From Spirogloea muscicola (lineage: Eukaryota > Streptophyta > Zygnematophyceae > Spirogloeales > Spirogloeaceae), in the NCBI GenBank assembly GCA_009602725.1, contig WELB01000030.1, forward strand, positions 781,390-833,004: a stretch of DNA of 51,615 nt, given 5' to 3'. The notes below the pieces were generated by a model. That model ran no database searches and had not been told where the DNA came from. It worked only from the letters and a program-made list of their open reading frames with translations. Positions 34,315 to 46,600 of this stretch are shown here, piece after piece. Each line of letters begins with the position of its first letter. Position 1 is the first letter of the stretch. Made by a program: the position numbers and the translations under genes.

Positions 34315-37300
34315 TCAGCTGGCACCAATCGAAGTTGGGCCATTGAGCTTGTCATTTCTGTTCTGACCTGACATCTTCTTAGAGACGGCGACAGCATCGG
34401 GCTGGCTGAAGATTGGGCTGCTGGAAGAGAAGCTATAAGAGAAGGAGGACGTGAAGTCGCTGCCGATTGCGGCTGCTCGAGAAGGGGGGGGGAGGCCGGT
34501 CGCATCCACGCTAAACGATCGCAAGGGGACCTCGCCATCCAGAGGTAAGTCTTCGAGAGTCTGGCAATAACAGCACTTGAACGAGGATGATCACTACCTT
34601 ACTTATTTGTCGTTCTTCTGTCCCACCCATGAGCTGCTGTTATTGGAGGCACAAATGTCAACCAAGTGGCATGATCACCTCGCCTTACCTCACCTCATCC
34701 TCACGTATCTCCAAATGCAGAGGGTCACGGCAGAGCTTTTAACATACTAATTGCAGCTCAGTAGTAGCAGTGAGGGCCGATGCCTCAACAAATTGCATAA
34801 ATACATCAAAAGGGGGTGTAGTTACCCATGATGCCTGTTGCAGGACTTTGAGAATCTCTTTACACCGTTTCCGCTTGAACGCTATCTCTTCCTTCTCCTG
34901 CAACAGATCATCTAACAAAGATTCCCTGCCAGAAAACCCACAACATGAACAGTTATCCGGTCATTGTAGCCACTCATACAAGCCCCTGGTGCTGCTCAGG
35001 GTGCTCAATCTGCAGCACCCAAGCTGTACAGTCTGTATGCCTGCTTGAACCTGCTCCAATTTGCCTCCTGCTTTCTTGGCACTTGCAAACGAAAGCGCCA
35101 TCATGAAATGTGCAAGATGGAAAGGCACAACACTCCAAGTGCCTCAGTAAGATCAAAATACCTATACAAGTGACGGATAAATACGTTGTGCAGCTCCCTT
35201 TTGACCTGATTGACCTGCGAAAACATAGTCTTCACGTAAGCAAACACAAATCTCTCCAGGTTTGAGTCAACTTACTTCTCTGTGCGGAGCTATCCAGCCT
35301 CCGTGTAATCATCACAGAGCCAAATCTCATGCTTCAAACAACAATGTGGATGATATGGAGAGCACAAATCCGTCTACCAGGAAGTGCATAATAGCCTTGG
35401 GTACTTGATCCTGCACATTCTTTCGCACAATGTCATAATAGGACTTCAGAAGGAGCTTGGTAACAGCTATTTCTGTTGCCTCCTGCTCTGTGTGCACGTC
35501 ACTTGCCCTCAGGACAGCTGGTGGCTGCAAGGCAGCAACCACGCAACATCCCCAGTCAGTAGTGATACATGAGATTAAGTGGTAGACAATGGAGTTGGGT
35601 GATGTCAGGCTGATCCATAGATTTACTATGTCGCACCTCCCTGAGAAGGATGCTCTGCGGTAACTCCTGCAGGGGCTCTGTGAGTGAGCTTGCAAGGGAC
35701 GCTGTCCTTCCACTCAGACTTCTATGCTCCTGGCTTGATGAGAAGATTGAGGAAATCCCCCAACCACCTTATTTACAGCAAGCAATGGAAAACAAGCATG
35801 AAACACAATGACAATCAACTTTGGAAACCATATGTATACTGCAGTCGTGTCATAGATTGACGTGACTGGCTCAAGTGTGTGCATGGTCCAGGTTGGTCCA
35901 GGTTCACATACATTTCTATTGTTGAGCCTGGCAAGTTTGTTCCATTTGCACGCTAACATACAATTTGTTAGAATGCTCACGGCAAGTACCTGATGTTGTG
36001 GGCTTTTCAGAGTGGTGCCCATTGTGAATAGACAAGCGAGCAGCCTGTGCGACAGGAATAGCAGACAAGCAACCAGGACTATTTGAGGAGGTCTCTAGCC
36101 AAAATCTGAACCACTTTGGACCTATTGAGTAGACAATATTGCTAACACAGCTTGTTACAGAAGACAGCTTGCTACGTCCTCTTTTGAAGGAAATGTGTGT
36201 CCCCGTCAGTTGGAATGGCAACAAGGGCAACATTGCTTCCAAAAGTGCAGACGGTCCGCAATAAGTGGGGTTAGAGGAGGGGTGGCTCACAGAGTCAGCA
36301 ACAACATTAACAGAAAGCCCATTGCGTGCTAGTATTGCTCGGGCTTTTGTTGGTGATTTCTCTGGGACTCTTTCTAATGGTTGCTCCTTCCAGTCTGTCA
36401 CTTCATTCTGCAATATACAAAAACAAAGCCAACATATGACAACCTAGTACGCTCAGGTGCCACGATGCATGGAAGCACTAAGGTCAGTACAAGCAAAACA
36501 TATTCACACCAGTCGAATGAGGAATAACATTTCAAGAATAGAAGTAAACTCAGCCATGCCTCATCCCTTGAATTCAGATACCTTCACAGATAGGCGGCTC
36601 TGTTGAAGAGCAACCTCGACTGCTTTGCTACCTCCAATGAAACTTGGATGGGAGGTGTTGATGTAGCCCATCTGATTGCCAGATAGACAAAGAACTTTAG
36701 CGTGTGCAGAGTCTGCTGTAAGCTCCTGTACGCTCCTCACCATCTTGCTTAAGGCATGCGAACTGTAAGCAGCAAATCCATGCCATTGTCTTTTTCTTTG
36801 TGCATCACAAATCAAACCAATCCTATCAGCTCAAGCATTTAAGCTCTCTGTAAAACCAGCTCTGACCTCCATGTTGACGAGGTGGCCAATCATGGTCTCA
36901 GCAGGAGCTAGCCCCTCCCTCAGGAAGCTGCCAACAGTCTCTTCAACCTTCCGCCTCAAGTTGGGAAATCTTTGCAACTCGTATGTTTCACATCGATGTG
37001 AGATCTGAGCAGTGCACAGATTTTTAGAGTTGATGTCATCAAGCATCCAAGTGTTGGCGGAGCGTAAGTTGCAGGTGACCTTGGTCCAGAAAGGATGAGA
37101 TCTCAGAGCAAGCTTCGAAGGTTTTGCTGACAGTTGCTTCTGTCATGCAAATACTTAAGGAAGACTGGAAGCTGTTTCCCCTCCTCCATCAGTTACGTCT
37201 TGCACAGGAGCCAACTTGCATGTATCCACATAACGCACGCATGCTTGTGAGAAATCTCACCTTTACTAGTTCGTCATAAATGAATCGTGCACATTGAAGG

Positions 37301-40300
37301 CTTGGATCATGCAATCGTGCAATTTGTCTCCTTATCAGCACCTCAAAAGGGACCTGCACACAGTATGTCATCAGCAGTCTGACAAATAAAACAAATAAAA
37401 CAAGTCAATTCCAATGAATGTCGTCAAGTCATCAAAGTCAACCAAAGCAACCCAAAAGCAAGAACAAATAGCATGATAAGCAAGTTGAGTAACAAGTAAA
37501 TACGTGACCACAGACACTTTCTGTGCACTTGATGCTCACCTCAGGCACAAACAAGACATTCTTGGGCCCCGTGGCGTTTTGTATAGCGGTGCGGATATCA
37601 TCGTCAGTAAGATCGTCACATGGATCCACTTCCTGTTACATCCATGAGACAAACAGTGAGCTGTGCTACCCTGCTCAGAAGCACAGACAAGACATAACCA
37701 GCACCGCATTTTGGCCATGCAGAAGAGTAAGCACTGATCAGACTACCAAATCCAAGACCTCCATCTACTCATGTCAGACATTGCAGCAATCTCATTGGCA
37801 TCTCCTATCTGCCCCCTAACACTCCTGAACAAGGCACTCTTCCTTTTGCCATACTGCCTACAAGGAAGTTAGGAGAGTACATGTGGATTCATCATTGTCA
37901 ACAAGGACAGCCATGTCTTCATCAAACGAAGGGTCGATCAGAGTGCAGCAAGCCTTTACCTCCAGACTCTTGACAAAGATTGCTTGGAAAATGTAATGGA
38001 TTCGAGCCCCTCCGGACAACTCAGTTGTGGACATCTCTTCGTTTTTGCCATCGACAATGGATGAGAATGCTGCAAAGAATTCAACAGTTGCTTAATTTCA
38101 GAACATTGGCCAATGATCAACAACATCGGAAAATTCGACAGTTTGCTTGATGGGCCCTCTTTCAGTGGCTTACAAAGAGCCTCAAGGAAACTATATACAG
38201 AGAGGTACCATATTTGTTGACTATAAAACCTCGTGAATTACCTTGAGAGTATTTCGTCAGTATATCAAGGAGAAGGATGCCGCGCCCTGCCTGGTAAGAG
38301 CAGAGACACATGAAGCAGCATGCATCAATGTGGAGCCCTTGTTAAATTTGGGCATTGTGTATCTAATCGCAAGCTAGCCTCAAGCAGATACACGCATGCA
38401 TGACACACATACCAAATGTGGACATAGCATTGCTAGTGCAAGGCCAGTGATTGTCAGGATATTGTGCATGTAGCTGTTTACCTTGTCCGTCAGCTCTCCA
38501 TAACTAAGTAACTCCTTTTGCAAAGTAACCATCTGTGTGTTGATTCGGGCCTTGAGTTCAGGTAGAATGACTCGGATGTGCTGTACAAGTATCTGAGGCA
38601 TTCAAACACTCAATGCAAGTGGTCATCTGCTGTTAAACGAAAATGATGACAACCTTGCACGACCAGGACTCTATTGCCCTCCTTCAAGGCGCTGTGAAGG
38701 TGATACTGCACATCTGCAGACATTGAGACCTAAGGTCTCGCTATCCAGCTACACACTTGTCTGACACATCCATTGCTGAGCAAACACTCACCTGGTTTAG
38801 CTTCTTTGCAAGTTGAGGGATGCCACATCTGTCAGCAAGGCTGTGATATACCTGTTGTTATGACAGACGAAAGTAAGGCCAGTACAGTCATGCCTCTGAT
38901 CTAACTTGGCCAACTACAAGTACAAAAAGCGTGGAAAAGGTCATATCTGACATTACAGGTCTATGATGGTCCAAGAAGCATGATGAAGTGATGCAGGCTC
39001 TCCTGACTACAACTTCTCAATCTGCTTAAGAGATGCTGACATAAAGCAGCTATGAACTTTCTCCATGAAATCACTACGAGCTAGAACTAGGTGAAAGGGT
39101 GATCGAGAGATTCTTGAAGCTACTCAGCTGTGCTGAGCACATTCTCTTAAATATTCCACCTTACCGGGCGACTGTTGAAGAAGGTTTCTTCATACTCAAG
39201 AGCATCTCTTATCTCCTTGTTCTCATCAATATCCTATGGGGACAGACACGTTCGTCAGGCATCAACGCAATGACAACAGTACAGAAGTGCGAAGACATGG
39301 GCCCACTGGAGCAAATCAGAACCCTTTAAGTCACATCAAAGCTCCTCTTACAAAAAACTCTCTCCTGCTCCTTACATTGTTAAGACGACGATGGGCATCC
39401 TGTACTTACTCCTTGGCTGCGATTGACCACTCCAATGTAACCTAAACGCAAGGGAATGACATTCCCAAGGAGGAAATTGCGTGCATCTGTTCCGCGGTCC
39501 ATTATGTCCAACTGCACCGCAAGCACAGCTTTAGAACACTTTTCTTCACTACCATCAAGTCAAACTTTGGCAAGGCTTGGATGCTCCAATACGGAAAATT
39601 GATGTCAGTGATTCGGAGGATCGCATGAGCTGACCTTGGTGATGACTCCGATTGTGCGAGAGCCTGTTTCACACACAGCAACAGGGCAAGCATGACATAC
39701 TTTGTAGGTGCTGTGTGGTCCACCGTAAGCCTTTGCATTTGTAAATATATTGCCAATAGGGTACTGTAAGGCTAAAACTTGCACAATGTGTGCAATATGT
39801 TACTAAACCCTGCAATGTCTGCTTTCAAAAGGGCTGCTATGCTAATTGGCTGTAACCTTCTGCCAATGCAGTGAACATCAAATGTTTAGCACAGATGGTT
39901 GGGCAAAACAATTGAACTTAGAAGCAACTAACCATCAGGATCAGCTATGCGGGCCATTTGTAGAGCATCGGAGTTGGCCAGGTCAGCATTGGCTGGCGAA
40001 ACGGCCAGTATGATGCAGGTCTCGTGCTTGATGTAGCTGAGCACCATCGTGCGCACTCGCGCTTCGATATCGCTAGGCTGATCTCCAACTGGCACTTTGG
40101 TGATCCCCGGGAGATCCACCAAGGTGATGTTGAGCACCCTTGGAGAGTAAACCTTGAGCCTGATCTGCTTGTCAGAAATGCCCTTGTTCTGGCCAACCTC
40201 TCGCGCCGTCTCAGCCTGCCGTAGGAGAAGTCAGTCAAGAAGGGCATGAGAAGGAAGCCTTCTGATGGATGAATTGAGACCGTACTTGTACTTCAGCCGC

Positions 40301-40798
40301 ACATGTCTCAAAGGCGATCCTGAAGTCAAGGTAAGTAGTCCGGCGTTGCTCAGAGTAAGCCCATTGAAAGGAGTAGCATGTTTGGACCTGGATTTCTTTC
40401 CGTATTAGGCTGAAGTCTGTGAAGTGCCTGCCAGGAAGGTGCAAGAATTCGCCCCATTCTTCGCCATCTTTGGAGGCCCCGCCCGCGGGGCCGCCAGGGG
40501 CTGGCTCTTGGTCATCCTTGACTCTGGCGGGAATCTGCACCAGCTGCAGCACCAGCGGCCGACGGGTGCAGACGTCTGCGCCTCGCGGCAGGAAGTCCCG
40601 CCCGACCAGTGCCTCGAGGACGCTGGACTTGCCGCTGCTCTGGCTCCCCACCACCGCGACCTGCGGGAGGTCGATGGTCGACGCGGATCCGAGCTGCGCG
40701 AAGATGTCCTGCAGCTTATTGATGAGCGGGATGACGGACTGGCCCAGCAGGACGTCCGGGGGCGGGCCGGCGCCCGCCGCCGCCGGCACCGGCGCCAT
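34315..40798 (-). CDS. DRP3: Dynamin-related protein of the DRP3 (mitochondrial/peroxisomal fission) type
   Basis: Large GTPase that constricts mitochondria and peroxisomes. Nineteen exons agree in phase (2733 nt, 910 aa): 40388-40798, 39933-40215, 39635-39663, 39410-39511, 39165-39233, 38792-38851, 38482-38592, 38242-38290, 37960-38069, 37540-37632, 37261-37353, 36867-37004, 36582-36671, 35990-36407, 35637-35767, 35378-35524, 35162-35214, 34826-34925, 34315-34560. GTPase motifs: G1 GSQSSGKSS at residues 51-59, G3 DLPG 171-174, G4 TKLD 240-243. The middle domain ends with [14 protein letters not shown]; the effector domain has [13 protein letters not shown] and KAIMHFL. No PH or proline-rich domain is present, as in DRP3/Dnm1. 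The linker between middle and effector domains is about 85 residues longer than I recall for land-plant DRP3, owing to one long exon. A 29-nt exon carries part of the GTPase domain. The start is the first ATG before the conserved [11 protein letters not shown]. Confidence 0.95.
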
Positions 40799-40919
40799 GG
40801 AGCAGCCGCGCCCCAGGCCTGCGCTGCACCTCGGCCCGCGCCGTGCAGCGCCTGCGACGGCCTCAGAGGGAGCCCTACGACGGGCGCGAGGCCACTCCCA
40901 GGACTGGATGCCGCCGGCA

Positions 40920-40922
40920 CAA

Positions 40923-40953
<31 letters not shown>

Positions 40954-40955
40954 AG
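40920..40955. repeat. (GGC)n tract upstream of DRP3
   Basis: About ten uninterrupted GGC triplets lie about 120 bp upstream of the DRP3 start codon, within its GC island (about 40480-41060). Probably in the 5' UTR or promoter. Confidence 0.85.
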
Positions 40956-41364
40956 GCGCTGGCGGCGGGGCGACTGCGCGGGACTGACGCACGATCTGGC
41001 CACCTGGCGGGCGGGGGGTGCCGGCGCCCGCTTCGCAGACGGCGGAGCTCGCCCAGCGTGGGGAAACGAGCCGCACTTTCGCTTTGGCTGCGGCACACTG
41101 GGCGGGGCTTGGACCGCTGGGCGGACCACGTCGAGAAAATAAGCGGCTGCTGGTACTCAAAAGAGCGGCCGGCTGTAGAAGCCAGCCAGGGGCATACAGA
41201 GGGTGTTGATTAAAGTATTGGCGGAGCCACAGGCTAGGCAGACCTCGTCGCGTGCCCTCGGGAACCCAAGCTCACACTTCTGCCGACGACCCGCCCGTCG
41301 CCCCCGTCGCCTTCCTTTGTCTGCCGTCTCCGCGTCACAGCCTGACAGTGCCGCGCCGCTGGCT

Positions 41365-41415
41365 TGCTTTGGCACAGCCCTTGCCCACTTTGGGAGAGCC
41401 ACATTCTTTGGCCTC
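41365..41415 (+). repeat. Hairpin repeat fragment at a retroelement's left edge
   Basis: CACAGCCCTTGCCCACTTTG followed by GGGAGAGCC resembles the stem's right half (CACAGCCCTTGCCCCCATTG at 43246). It abuts the truncated element beginning about 41390, suggesting one insertion next to another. Confidence 0.55.
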
Positions 41416-42110
41416 CCTCTCTTTTGCTACCGTGCAGTCGTGGAAGTCAACGATATCATGCCTATCACCACGGACGCCCAGGGACGTCATCATCGCCGCA
41501 CACTTGACATTGTGGGCGTGCAACCTGGTGGAGGACCACGGGCCCTGGTCGACGTTGTGGTAACGGAGGGGTACAAGGGACCAGCATCCACACACATCGC
41601 TGGTCACGCAGTGGGCGTTGCAGAACAGAGAAAGCTGCAGCATTACTCCGACTACCCTCAATTCGATCAGCTCCTGCCAGCGGCAATCGACGTCTTTGGT
41701 TGTCTGGGTCCTCGTTTCCACACCCTCCTCCAAAACATTGCCGATCTAGGCTACACACGTCGTGCAGATGTGTTTCCGGTTGAGTTGGGCTTGCCAGCTG
41801 CATATCTGTCTTTCTTGCGACGACGTGTTTCGGCCTGTTTGCAGCGTGCTCAGGCTAATGCCTTGCACCAGAAAGCTGGCCGAGCTCTAGTTGGTGGCAG
41901 AAGGGCTTCGTATCTGACATCTAGTATTCAGGCATCGATTAGCGACCTTTATGTTTTGACCCGTGGTTACTGAGCGGGTCACTTTGCTGTAGATTATGTA
42001 GGTCTTCAGATGTGCTTGCCTTTGTACTTGGCCTTTGGCCTTCGTTTGTTTCAAATACACGAAATTCTTCCTCTCATTACATGCGCACCGCTCGCCTTCA
42101 TGCGGATCCC
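41390..42110 (+). pseudogene. 5'-truncated retroelement (family A) with a PD-(D/E)XK-like nuclease domain
   Basis: An open frame runs to TGA at 41971-41973 and lacks a credible start. It reads RRTLDIVGV, ALVDVVVTEG, VAEQRKLQHYSDYP, AAIDVFGCLGPRFHTLL, then a helical segment FLRRRVSACLQRAQANALHQ and the end SDLYVLTRGY. Acidic residues in strands followed by a lysine and a conserved FGxxGP turn are what I know from the restriction-like nuclease domain at the C-terminus of many algal reverse transcriptase ORFs. That identity is recalled, not searched. No reverse transcriptase motif (F/YxDD) lies upstream before the DRP3 promoter, so the element is 5'-truncated, as target-primed retroelements often are. 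The 3' UTR (GATGTGCTTGCCTTTGTAC, CAAATACACGAAATTC) recurs at 9880-10002 and 43080. Confidence 0.75.
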
Positions 42111-42479
42111 GTCAAGCTGGACCAAGCCGTGCTCCGCACGTCGTCGACCACCTATTAAGAACCCCATGACCACTTGTCAAGAACCCCTATGGCGCCTCAA
42201 TTTCATGCGCACCACGCGCCTTCTCTCTATGGCGCCAGGGGAACTCAAGGACGCGGTCTGTAGCCGCGACAGTCTGCAAGCTGGTCCTGACGCTCTCGAG
42301 GGCGATGACTGTCTCAAGCAACCTCGCACGTCAGTTGACATGAGCAGCTGCTCCAACACCTTTGAGCATGCGCTGTATTTTGCCACTGCTCTGCCCCACG
42401 TTTGGACAAAGCCCACAACACATCCAACCTACAAGGACCTAGCAGTGGCAAGGCTGCACGTTAGCTTCTTGCCATGGCA

Positions 42480-42566
42480 GTCAGCATGAGCTCCTTGCCG
42501 ATGGCCCCATCAAAGGCATGTCAGCATGGGGTCCTTGCCGATGGCCCATCCATGGCATGTCTGCAT
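42480..42566. repeat. 40-bp tandem repeat, two copies
   Basis: TCAGCATGAGCTCCTTGCCG followed by ATGGCCCCATC-AAGGCATG is repeated as TCAGCATGGGGTCCTTGCCG with ATGGCCCATCCATGGCATG, then a third partial start (TCTGCAT). Located among retroelement fragments. Confidence 0.8.
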
Positions 42567-42649
42567 AATTCTGCCGCAGGCAACATAAGAGTGCGTCATG
42601 CCCATAATTGACTGCCCTTCTTTGGTGGCACTGTTGGCCTCTCTCATAG

Positions 42650-42790
42650 CCTCGACGTGTTTACAAGTCGGACGGGCATCAACTAGCGACCTCTACGTGC
42701 TGAAACATAGTCACTGAGCGGGTCAGCTTAGCAGCACGTAATGGACAGCTGTCGATGTGCTTGTATTTGTACTCGGCAACTCAGTCCCAC
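42650..42790 (+). mobile_element. Retroelement 3' end fragment (family A)
   Basis: GGGCATCAACTAGCGACCTC and the following TACGTGCTGAAACATAGTCACTGA correspond to the coding of ASISDLYVLTRGY-stop in the 41390 copy, with substitutions (TRGY degraded). GCGGGTCA and GATGTGCTTGTATTTGTAC follow at the same spacing. Confidence 0.82.
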
Positions 42791-42834
42791 CTCTAATCAC
42801 TCAAATTCACACTCCATCTCTCCTTCCCTAGTCG

Positions 42835-43075
42835 CGCGCCTTCCCTCTTTCATCAGCGTGCTGGGCGCGCTCTAAATTAGGCCACCAGCTTCCGGCGGCG
42901 CTCTGGCTCCCCAAGTTAGCCAGTTGGATCTGTGCGTGCTCACTCGTGAGTATCATCATCAAAGTGTTACCTTAGCCACCTCAGCATAAGGGCTTCGTAT
43001 CATGTAGCCCCAGATTTTGCACTGATTTCTGCCTGAACAATGCATTGGCTTGCATTCGCTTCTTCAGGCCCCTTT
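42835..43075 (+). mobile_element. Retroelement 3' end fragment (family B)
   Basis: ATCAGCGTGCTGGGCGCGCT (HQRAGRA) is followed at conserved spacing by CTCCCCAAGTTAGCC and GTGCTCACTCGTGAGTATCA, where the terminal TRGY is changed. The frame is broken by a stop after the first motif. Downstream GCCTGAACAATGCATTGGCT matches 10565-10585. Confidence 0.78.
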
Positions 43076-43079
43076 TGGT

Positions 43080-43290
43080 CTTTAGATGTGCTTGCCTTTG
43101 TACTTGACCATTTGGCCTTCGTTTGTTGTTGTTGTCCTTTGTTTGTTGTTGTCTTTGTTTCAAATACACGAAATTCCTTCGTAGCTGCCGAGCGTTTTTG
43201 CCCCCTACGAACCTTTGGTCATCTTTTCGGGCTGGCTTTTCACAGCCCTTGCCCCCATTGGGAGTGCCACTTCTTGCATTGGCCACCCTT
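43080..43290 (+). mobile_element. Retroelement 3' UTR fragment (family A) plus hairpin repeat
   Basis: GATGTGCTTGCCTTTGTACT, TTTGGCCTTCGTTTGTTG with a local duplication, and CAAATACACGAAATTCCTTC match the family A 3' UTR. They are followed by the hairpin GGGCTGGCTTTTCACAGCCC and TTGCCCCCATTGGGAGTGCC at 43228-43270. The order UTR-then-hairpin is the same as on the minus strand at 9735-10002. Confidence 0.8.
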
Positions 43291-43615
43291 ATAGATCAGG
43301 CGCTCCGCGCCGCCTTCTGTCTCCCGATTCATTCATTGCCGCGCGCACCGCGCGCGTGCGCCGCTTGGGAGGCCGCCGGCGACGACCTGGGCCGCCGCCG
43401 CCGANGCTCGCGCCTCGCCGCGGCGTTGCAAGCAGGTCCCCGTCGCCGTCGCCGCCCGCGGCGGTCCTCCCGGATCGGCGCCCAGCGCAGCCTACATTCG
43501 GCACTGATGGGAGCGGCCTGCAGCTCGCGACCGGCGCTTGGGGGACGGCCCTGAAGCCCCCGGCCGCAGAGGGACGCCTTCACGGAGCCCGAAACCTGCT
43601 GCCTCGGCGGCTGCC

Positions 43616-46600
43616 ATGAAGCGCCAACACTCGCCATGGCGGGGCCTCCTGCTGTTGCTCTGCGCCATGCTTCCTCTGCTCGGGCATGCCTTGTTTGAGG
43701 ACGAAGTCGGCATGTCCGACTGGTGAGCTCCACACCGATCTGAGGCTGGCGTGAACAGCTCCGAATGCGGCATGCTAAGAGACACCGAGAAGGCTAGGCT
43801 TGATCAGACTGCCTTGCGACGAGCAAAGCTGACTTACTCAGCAGCTCTTGCCCCTAAACCCAAACCCCAGACCGCACCCAAACCCTAATCCAAACGCTAA
43901 CCCATAAGATACATTTGCGATGCTGCACACTGAGCAGCACGCATTGTCAGAGTGCTTCTCCTCGCATCTGTGTTTTGAGCTGATGCCGTGGAGGTTGAGT
44001 ATCCCGCTTGGTGGCAGGCACCAGTCATACATCGGCAAAGTGAAGCTAGCCAAGTTGCAGACGTACGGCCAGAGGAAGCGGGTTTTTGTTGCTACAGAAC
44101 AGAACGTACTTGCTGCCCTCAACCTTCGCAGTGGCGAGCTCAGTAAGTCCAAGTCACAAGCACCTTCTGGACTCACACGCTCTGCAAAGCTTATTCACAA
44201 GTATTAGTTACACTACAAGATAAAGAGTTCCACCCTCAATGAGAGCCCGTGAATCGACCAGTAGAAAAGTCGTCACAGAAATTTCACCTGCAGAGCCTCC
44301 TGGGTTCCGCTTCACAGCTGAGCTTGCATGATCGAGTGGAAAGATCCAACATTTTAGCTGAGCATTAATGCTCCCACATGCTTACAGTCTGGAGGCATGC
44401 ATTTGCGCCTGGCGACCACATCGATGGGCTCCACATTTCAGGCAAATGTGAGTTTCGGGCTTGTGCACGTGAACGCGACGCCTCTCTTGCTCTAAGCCAT
44501 CTGCTTCGTTGTGGGCTTGTGTGCTTCCATTGGTTGAGACATAATACAAGAGCAGCAAAATTGTGTAAAGCGAAGGCCTGATCTTGGCACATTGCTGGAG
44601 CAATCAAGGCCATACATTCCTCGTTCACTGGAGCTCATGGTCTGCTTTGGGCAAGGTTGCGCCCTTTGGGATATGCTGTGTCTATGGGGGCCTTTCATTG
44701 AGGTTCTTGCATCCTTACCCAACATCTGTTCTTATCTGGATATGCCCCTGGATCAGATGTTATCACACTGATTGGGGGAATAGCTCTACGGGCTTGGACA
44801 GTGGTTGAGGGCACCCTCATCTGGGAGACGATTCTGCCATCCTCAGCAAGCGAAGGCCTGAAGAAATCTCCAAGTCCCATACTTTTACCTCTTCAGACTT
44901 CAACCGACCAAGTAATGCTGTCAAGTCATAGCACTATCTTCCGCCAAGACAAGGAGCAAACTAGATAGCAGGTGCTTGTGAAGTTCATTTTCAGAAAGAA
45001 GTAGCGAGCTTCAGATCCAAGGAGAGTTGGATTGCAATTATGGTTGCTTTTGTGCTCATACCATAGCCACTTGACAGAAAGACTCCATTCTTGGGTGGAG
45101 CTAAGAGTCCTTCTTTCTATGTCTTGTACAGGTATCTGGGAGTAAGGATGTCCTGATTCTTGCAGGAGGTGTGCTGAGCATGATATCTGTGCTAGATGGC
45201 ATTGTTGCTTGGCAAGTAGAAACCCAGGCAGACAGGTGAGCCTAGGGACTACACTGACAAGGAGACGATAGCCCTTGTACAGGCAGGGTTGCTCGTGCTG
45301 CACGGATGCTCTCAACAAGTGTCAGTAAAGTTTCTGAGAGTCACTTAAGTTTTCAGAATGCCATCGAGGACTTGAAAGTGCAGATACTTGACTAATAGCT
45401 GCATGCACAGCAAAAAACAGTCTAGCCATTGAACTTCATCTTCTGCTGCATGCAGCATTTTCCTCGCAACCAAGAGCAACCTTGTATATACAAGTCACTC
45501 CTCAGGAGCGCAAATTACCTTCTCAGAGGTTGATATGGCTACTGGCACTGCAAGGGAGGAAAAGAAGTTCCAAGCGACATCCTCTGTACAGGAAAAACTT
45601 GCTCTTACTGAAGACACACTGTTCGGTCAGTATAAAGGCTAACACCAGCTTCGTCCATTGGTTTGTGACACTGCTGAGAGGTCCATCTTCATGCTGATGC
45701 CTGCTGGGTGCATGCACTCCAGGTTTCAGTTGTTTGTTTACTGAGGCACCTGCAGTGATGCACATGCTGGTCAAGACCATAATCATGGACAAAGTCGGAA
45801 ATAGAGATGACTTCTTTTGGGCAGGTAAAAGGGCGCCTCTGATATGGCAAAAGCTGTCATCTTTATTGCAGCTGTTAGCCGTACTGGCGAGAGCATCTTC
45901 AGCGCCAGTATGTCAGTGGCAAGCACAAGTGGCACAAACAGATTTCACGAGACATTAATTGTGTCGCTTTTCTCTGAAGTGACAAGTCTGTCAAAGGCTT
46001 CTCTGTGCTCATCGCACACAGAGGGTGCAGTTTGTTTGACCATGAACAGCAGTGTCTTCATAGTTGAGGTGGGCTCTACGGCAGAGACTCTCAGAGTGAC
46101 GGGCGAGTACAAGCTGCCGGTGATACTCACTGACAGTTTAGAATTGGACGATGGAAGACGCGTATTTGCAGTCGTTCAACCGGTTGGCTTGGAGACTGAT
46201 CACAAGATTATGATCAAGGTGATCAAAGCCAGCGCAGTTGCTTGGTCGCAGAACGCAGGCTGGGAACACTAGCAGCTGTAGCACATCTATATTTGTCCTA
46301 CTTGTTATACATCTGTAAAGGCTCTCACGTGATTACTATGCACATCGCAGACTGTGGCGACAGATAGCGAGCTGCTGGGCCAAGAGGTAGTGAGCTTGGG
46401 ACCAGAACGGGGCACCGTCTTGAAGGTTTTTCTGAATGCATACCTCAAGAAAGGGGGGGACGCCTATGGTTTCCGAGCTCTGGTGGTGTGCCAAGACCAT
46501 TCACTGGCATTGTTGCAACAGGTAGTTCGACCTCGAATATGGCAACTTGTATCCACGTCAAAGAGTTGTCAAAGAGTGTTGGCTCTCTGGGATGCATAAG

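Noticed and set aside
40419-41213. 264-codon plus-strand open frame
   Set aside because: Antisense to DRP3 exon 1, whose GTPase motif and length are unambiguous.
46219-46272. Extension of EMC1 exon 7 to the stop at 46270
   Set aside because: The AAG/GTGATC donor at 46218 keeps frame with the next exon and the family alignment; the extension would truncate the protein.
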